Source: Raphanus sativus
Lineage: Eukaryota > Streptophyta > Magnoliopsida > Brassicales > Brassicaceae
DNA length: 64,000 nucleotides
Assembly (NCBI RefSeq): GCF_000801105.2
Contig: NC_079512.1
Span: forward strand, 32,381,848 to 32,445,847
Reading direction: 5' to 3'
Numbering within the stretch: the stretch's first letter is position 1; every line of letters begins with the position of its first letter. Positions 58,165 through 64,000 of this stretch are shown piece after piece. The position numbers were made by a program, and so were the translations under genes. The notes below the pieces were generated by a model. It ran no database searches. It saw only the letters and a list, made by a program, of their open reading frames with translations, and was not told where the DNA came from.

Positions 58165-61100
58165 TTAAGCAGAATCAGCTAGCTGCTCTTCCGTGAACTC
58201 GCCGAAGATATTTGGGCAATCATCCCACTTCTTGTGTCCTCTTGCTTCCCAGTAACCGCCCGTGTACTTGAACGTTTCATTCTCTCCTTGTTGCTCGAAC
58301 CATCTCGGTCTCCACCCGCTTTCCTGAAGTTGCCTCGACTGCATAGCAACAAGAGATGTTAAAACATAACTTTCAAAACGAGAATTCATGGACCGGTGAA
58401 ATGTTAAAGGTGGACGTACCATTCTTTGCCTTCTTTCTAAACGTTGTTTCTCTAAGTTCGCCTTCTCATATTCACCATTCTCCAGATGCCTTTGATCTGG
58501 TCTTAGCCTTGAGTCTGTGGGAGGAAGCATCTCCTATTTACACAAGATCAGAAAAGGCAAAAAGATTAGACATAGCATGTATAGAAGAAACAGGGATCCA
58601 TGCACATAACAAAAAAAAATCATTTGAACATACCTTCAAACCAGGTGTTAGCTCGTTCAGTGTAATAGCAAATGAGGTTAAGTTGTATCTAGTTACATTG
58701 AGCGGTGGCTTAGTCCTTCTCCACAGTAACGAGGCATTTGATGCAGGGTCACTGACTTTAGTCTTACTAACTCCATCACCAGCAACATAGTGAAGACAAT
58801 CATCCCATTTACCAAATACCGTTGCAGCTTTTTGCCCAGCCACATCTTCTACAAAACCATTTACCTACACAAATGTACACTTCGTCACATAAGTATTGTT
58901 TTCAAGTACATTTGGATTTACATATACAGAGCATATCATTGTGACTCACCTGGTGTGGATTTCTCTCAAGAATAGACTGTTCCTTAAACTTGAGTGTACA
59001 AGAATATTGGCGGTTCCCACGGATTTGCATCACCCCATGATGATCACAGTAGAGTTTACCTAGTATAATATTGTATATAGTCGATGTTACCTAAAAAAAA
59101 CAAAGATCATTATAAAAGTTATTTCAGAGCCAAAAAGACAGCAGAACTGAGTCCAAAGTTTGTATATATATATATATACCTTGCTCCATTGAAATACTTC
59201 TCCATCATCAAACTCCAGAGTCAAAACTCCAACAGGTTCCACTTGAATCGATCTCCCCCAAAACTTTGACCTGAGGTTAGTATCACCCCAGAACTTCCAC
59301 CCTTTACCTTCACAGTGGCTGGCGATAACAGTTGGATGGTGGCTCACCTAAAAAGAAAAAGAAAAAGAATGATATTCCCAATAGTCTTGAGAAAGATTCT
59401 GACGTTACACATTCTAGCTTTTGTGTTGAAAGAAATACCTTCTCAGAGAAGAAACGTATTCCTTTTTCAGGAAAGTCAGCTTCATATGTTTCTCCAAGCA
59501 AAGGGTTGAAGGGCTTACAGTGCCGGCCCTCAGTAGAAGCATAGCCAGAGACAGCGAAAGCAGCAACGTTCAAGGCTCTTAGGAGACCGTTCCCCTAGAA
59601 ATCAAACAACAGGCTAAGAGAATGTAGTGTAGCAATACAAGTAAAGAGAGAGTTTGTTTTTCACTTACAGATTTGCCATGTTCATATGCTCGGTCCAGAA
59701 GATAAGAGTACTCCAAGTCTTCAAAGCACTTTTGGAGGGATGATATTGGTTCATTGAAATAGACAGGGAGGCAAACTCGGGTGAGATCTTTTCCAACGTT
59801 GTCTTTGATCATTGACCAAAGACTCACAGCTTTCTCTTTTTCAGCTGGATCAGGAAGTTTTGTTCTTCTCTTGATATCCGCGTATCCAGAGTTATTATTA
59901 GATAGATTGGATCCAGAACCGATGTTAGGTTCATTAAAGTACTCCTTTGTGTCGTGGAAGGAAGGCTCGTCTTCTTCAGAGACATCCTCAAACTCTTGTT
60001 TATCATCAGATGAAGCAGTTGTGCTGCATTCTAGAAACCAAATAGTGTCAAGCCAAACACAAAAAGGAAGTCTATGCAATTGAACAAAAATGGACACTGA
60101 GAAGGAAAAGAGATTAGACGTTAAAGCATGTACCACTATACTTTCCACGTCCAAGACTTGAATGGATCACTGATCCTCCAGCTTCGAGATTAGCTTCCTA
60201 TACACATGAAAACTCTCATCACTAAGTAGCCAACATGACTAAAATACTGATTAGTAGCATGGTAGATGCCACTCCAATTGCAAATCAGACCATAGAACAT
60301 TCAAGATATGGATTAATCACACATGAACTCAGAATTTATCACTCGGACATCATCAACTCTTGAGCAAACATACCAATTAACTTTAGGCTCTAGACCTTCT
60401 ATGTACTATGCAACTATGAAACTTTGAATATAGTTTTGAAAAGAAACACAAGAACCCTCTTAGATTAAACATACAAGTAGCTACAATACTAATATACTAT
60501 CAACATCAAATCAGACACAAGAGAAACCAAACCTCAACCGTGACCATATAAGTTTACCTCGAGCTGCCTCAATGCGTCAAACAAATTTGTCCGTTCTTCA
60601 TGAAGAAGTTTGATCTGTCCATGCATCTCAGAAAACTCTGATAGCATGATCTGCTCGCACTCTTTTACGAGATTCTCGTTCATTCCAGCCTCGTGCAACC
60701 GTTTCTTTAATCTCTCCGTTGATATAGACAAATCCTTTGGTGATGTGAAGGAGAAATCCCCATTAAGTGACCGGAGAGGAAAAATGCATTTTGCAGATGC
60801 TAAAGCTTGTAACCAAGCTGCTCTATCACTTATGGAATCAGTCCTCAGATGAAGAGTCTTAGTCGCTGTGAATATATAGAACTTCCTATCATCAGACTTG
60901 CTTTCTCTGAAGGACGAAACCTGCTGGAAGAAAACATTGAGATTATACACATCTAATTACAAGCTCAAGTACTTAATCAAATCAATAAGAAGACAAACAA
61001 AAAAAGAAACAAAGCATAGACCACAAATTCCTCCAACTAGAAATCAGTTTCTGGATCAAAACTCTCAAAGTTCTATCATCTACTAAAAATTCAAAAACTA

Positions 61101-62772
61101 AAAGCTCAACTTTGGAAAAAGCTTGAAGTTGCAAGATTGGAACTAGGAACAAATCAACAAGCTGGGCCCATGAAGAGATCACTTTCGACTGGATAAGGCA
61201 CGTTAGATTTTTTATAGGTTAAGAAAGACAAAAGCTATTATTTATAAGCAGAAACATAAACAAAAAATCATAATGTAACGTCTGTATCAGCTTTGGAGAA
61301 CTTAGATTAAAGAAAATATCTATTTAAAAAAATAATTGATAAATCAAGCAAAGAGTATGCCTGTAGAAAAATTCAGAACAAGCCATCGTTTTCTTATTGT
61401 CAAGCAAGAAGCATGTCAAAACAGGTCTTTTATATAATTGGCAAGACCCCACCCTCCATTATTTCAAAACCGACTAATTCTACGCACCAAAGCATGTTCA
61501 AGATCCTTTTTTTAATAAAAAAACTATATAATTGAATCCACATAATAATAATACTATACACATAAAAGCCTATTCCAATGAATTCATTTATAGTTAAGCT
61601 TTCTTAGTCAAGGAGAATTCGAAAGTTAAATGTGGCAATGAAAAGTTAAAATGGTTATATCCATCTACTCTAAGTATAGTTGCCAGCCAAGACAAATCAA
61701 ATCAAAGCACATGCAAAGGGCAAAGAATATCAAAGAGAAAGCTGTGAAAAGTGTCCAAATTTCAATAGACTTGTTTTAGTTATGCATCTGAAGAAAAAAG
61801 ATCATAGTTCTAGTGACTAAAATTGACATATGTCTTAAGGATTCTTGGCTTTTTCTCCCAAAAAGATAAGAATCCAAAAATTATATTGACGGATGGCAAA
61901 TGGGTTAATCTTGAAAACCAATAGGAAGAAAAGAAAACGAAGTTAGAAAATGAACCTATAACACATAAAAACACTAATAACCAATTTGACCACCGAACAA
62001 AACCCTAAAGCTACAGAACACCAGATTTGTAGCAACCATTTAAATTTTCGAAAACCAAACAAGCACCTGTTGATGTGACCCACTAAGAGATTAACAGCAA
62101 GTTCAAAGCTGGCATAAAATTTAATACCAAACAGATTAATTATTAATACCAAAAAGCAAAAATCAAATTTAGGGTTTTTTATTTCCGTCAAAAGAACATA
62201 ATGAACAACTCTATAAACCGCTGGTTATTTTCTCAAACTATGAGTGATAAACAAAAGACTTCTCCATTCCCCAGAAAAAGATGTAAAAAAAAAAACACTT
62301 TAAATCAATAAAATAAAATCTGGAGTTCTTGTAAATGTATAATAAATAATACCTTAAGATGAACAATGCCGACGCTTTTCTCCTGTTTCCGGCGACCACT
62401 GCAACTATCCATCCTCGAGAGACGATCGGCGGAGATATTTCCGATGAGCCTCACGTCGTCCGAAGAAGAGAGCAGATTCAGATTCTCCGGTCGCCGGATC
62501 TTGGAGTAAGACAAGATTCCATTGCGGAGGAGGAAGTACCTAGATCTCCATCCTTTGCTGAAGTTCGTCCACTTGTACAAGATCCCAGCCACCGATCCAG
62601 CCGTTGTCACGCTCCTCCGGTTGGATCCACCGGTTAGCGACGTCGCCGGAAGACTCCTCGACCTAGCTAGATTCAGCGGCGGTTTGTTAGCATCGTCGCC
62701 GTCGTCGTCGTCGAGCGTCTGTGGACTCTCCAGAGTGATGCAGCAGAGGGGATGCAGCTCCTTCACCCGCAT
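58165..62772 (-). CDS. ORP2A: Oxysterol-binding protein-related protein 2A (At4g22540-like)
   Basis: Ten exons: 62772-62353, 60920-60558, 60197-60137, 60030-59669, 59594-59439, 59347-59180, 59090-58950, 58864-58634, 58533-58420 and 58338-58165, joining in frame to 729 residues. A PH domain covers about 60-190 ([20 protein letters not shown] to [17 protein letters not shown]). A coiled-coil-like stretch follows (about 215-260). A FFAT-like motif, [10 protein letters not shown], would bind ER VAP proteins. The OSBP lipid-transfer domain follows, with [31 protein letters not shown] and the signature [11 protein letters not shown]. It ends with [16 protein letters not shown]. ORPs move sterols or phosphoinositides at membrane contacts; Arabidopsis ORP2A is linked to ER-autophagosome contacts. 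Intron 1 is 1.4 kb and holds no gene. Confidence 0.96.
60921..62352 (-). other. Large first intron of ORP2A
   Basis: 1432 bases, AT-rich, bounded by a GT donor after VGIVHLK and an AG acceptor before VSSFRES. No nested gene or RNA was recognised. Confidence 0.8.
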
Positions 62773-64000
62773 TTTTGTTTTTTTGTTTTTATATATCGCC
62801 GATCACTCCGGGGAGGTGTCTCCGATCACAGACTTCGAAGCACATTCATCTCTGAGATTATTTTTTTATTTAAATTAATTAAAAAATGTATAAAGAGATC
62901 GAAGAGAGTGGTAGATGAAGCATGCAGATTTGGGGATAAGATCGACTTGAAGAAGAAGAAGACGAAGAATAAAGAACCTGAAGCTCTGAAACTCAGATTT
63001 CTCAGACAAGAGAATCAGAGAGAGAGAGAGAGAGAGAGGTTGTTGCTTTAATGTGAGACTGCGTAAGCTTTCAACCCAACTATAAAGGCTTTATGTAATA
63101 CATTTACATATATAGGTCTCTCTCTCTGGATATGTATATAATGTATGTTGTGTGTGTATATATATGATGATGATGAGTGAGAATTGAGAAAGATGTTGGG
63201 TGGTTTTAGTTTGTAATTTCCAAATATTGAAAAGGATATGAAAGGAATTAAAATGACTTCTTTTATCTTTAATTTGTATCCTTAATTAGATAATTTATCC
63301 TTAATTAGATACTCTTACAAAGAGGTTTGTTTTTAATTTATTTAAATCAGAAGATAGGTCCACAACATTAATCACATAGTTTGATTTCAAACAATCAAGG
63401 TCACTGACAGTTTCACCATGATTACAGTTCAACAAACTATTTGGTAAATGTGGTAGAAAACACTTTGTAATATTTAATATACATTTTTATCTTATTTTAT
63501 ACGTTTTATCACATACTTATTATCATACATAATATAAGTTGTTAAATATTAACCTATCAACCTTGTTAATCGAATTTAGTGTTATTTTGTTCTAACTTCT
63601 AAGCCGATTTGTTACAAGACGTGCTCATGTTATATTGGGAATTTGGGATGATAGGCTGTCACTTGTGAAAAAAAATGGATAAAATGTAAAATGGGAACTG
63701 ACAACAGCAAAAATAACTTTGATATATTCATTCTGACGTGTAGATAATTTTCATTTTAGAATATCCAAAAGAAAACAGTAACTTCTAATCTTTTTTTGGC
63801 AAAGAAATGTATAATCTAATTAGAATATGTTTATGCAATCATTATTATATAGTACAATATTGAATTTTTATTTACCAAAATAGTATAATATCTTGAAGTA
63901 ACATTCTAAATACTGTAATTTATATTATCTACTGCATTGTAATATAAATATATATAAAACTCAGAGGAAATTGGCAAGTCCGTAGGGTAAATGAAATAGT
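62773..64000. promoter_or_regulatory. ORP2A 5' UTR and promoter; GA/CT microsatellite
   Basis: The leader (minus strand) is CT-rich with a (CT)n run at about 63016-63038 on the template. Beyond about 63200 the sequence is AT-rich spacer with no gene. Confidence 0.55.

Overview
The window is plant nuclear DNA from a crucifer, most likely a Brassica or close Brassiceae relative. It holds intron-rich genes with GT-AG splice sites, AT-rich spacers, and plant protein families. The gene order recalls Arabidopsis thaliana chromosome 4 from about At4g22270 to At4g22540. Locus numbers are from memory and should be checked; family assignments rest on the translated exons.

Layout. 1-10.1 kb: a tRNA-Tyr, the 3' part of a DUF3537 (gustatory-receptor-like) membrane protein gene, an At1g16860-type membrane protein gene, a protein kinase relic, a truncated mitochondrial pyruvate carrier, and an acidic 'golgin family A' protein. 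10.5-11 kb: a tandem pair of about 200 bp units that fold like H/ACA snoRNAs. 15-27.9 kb: alkaline ceramidase, CDP-diacylglycerol synthase, USP39/Sad1 splicing factor, a broken SWIB/BAF60b gene, a tail-anchored NTF2-like protein, SNU13, and EMC3. 28.4-34.3 kb: two F-box genes, both broken, with a partial EMC3 copy and a Helitron between them. 35-54 kb: sparse and transposon-rich, with one 8-cysteine-motif (LTP-like) gene, two hybrid proline-rich genes (one with three frameshifts), an LTR element, a MULE carrying transposase and Ulp1-like sequence, hAT-like and Stowaway-like elements, and two Helitron ends. 54.2-64 kb: a transposon carrying a piece of an Fe-S scaffold (ISU) gene, another LTP-like gene, a SAM-dependent methyltransferase, and the oxysterol-binding protein ORP2A.

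The intact genes are mostly housekeeping: lipid metabolism and transport (ceramidase, CDP-DAG synthase, ORP2A), the U4/U6.U5 tri-snRNP (USP39 and SNU13), and ER membrane insertion (EMC3). They are not an operon. The loss pattern (broken SWIB, carrier and F-box genes; no SOBER1-like gene found) fits gene fractionation after the Brassica genome triplication. I did not find an undescribed multi-gene system. The best candidates for novelty are the tandem structured-RNA units, the ISU-carrying transposon and the Helitron with internal repeats.
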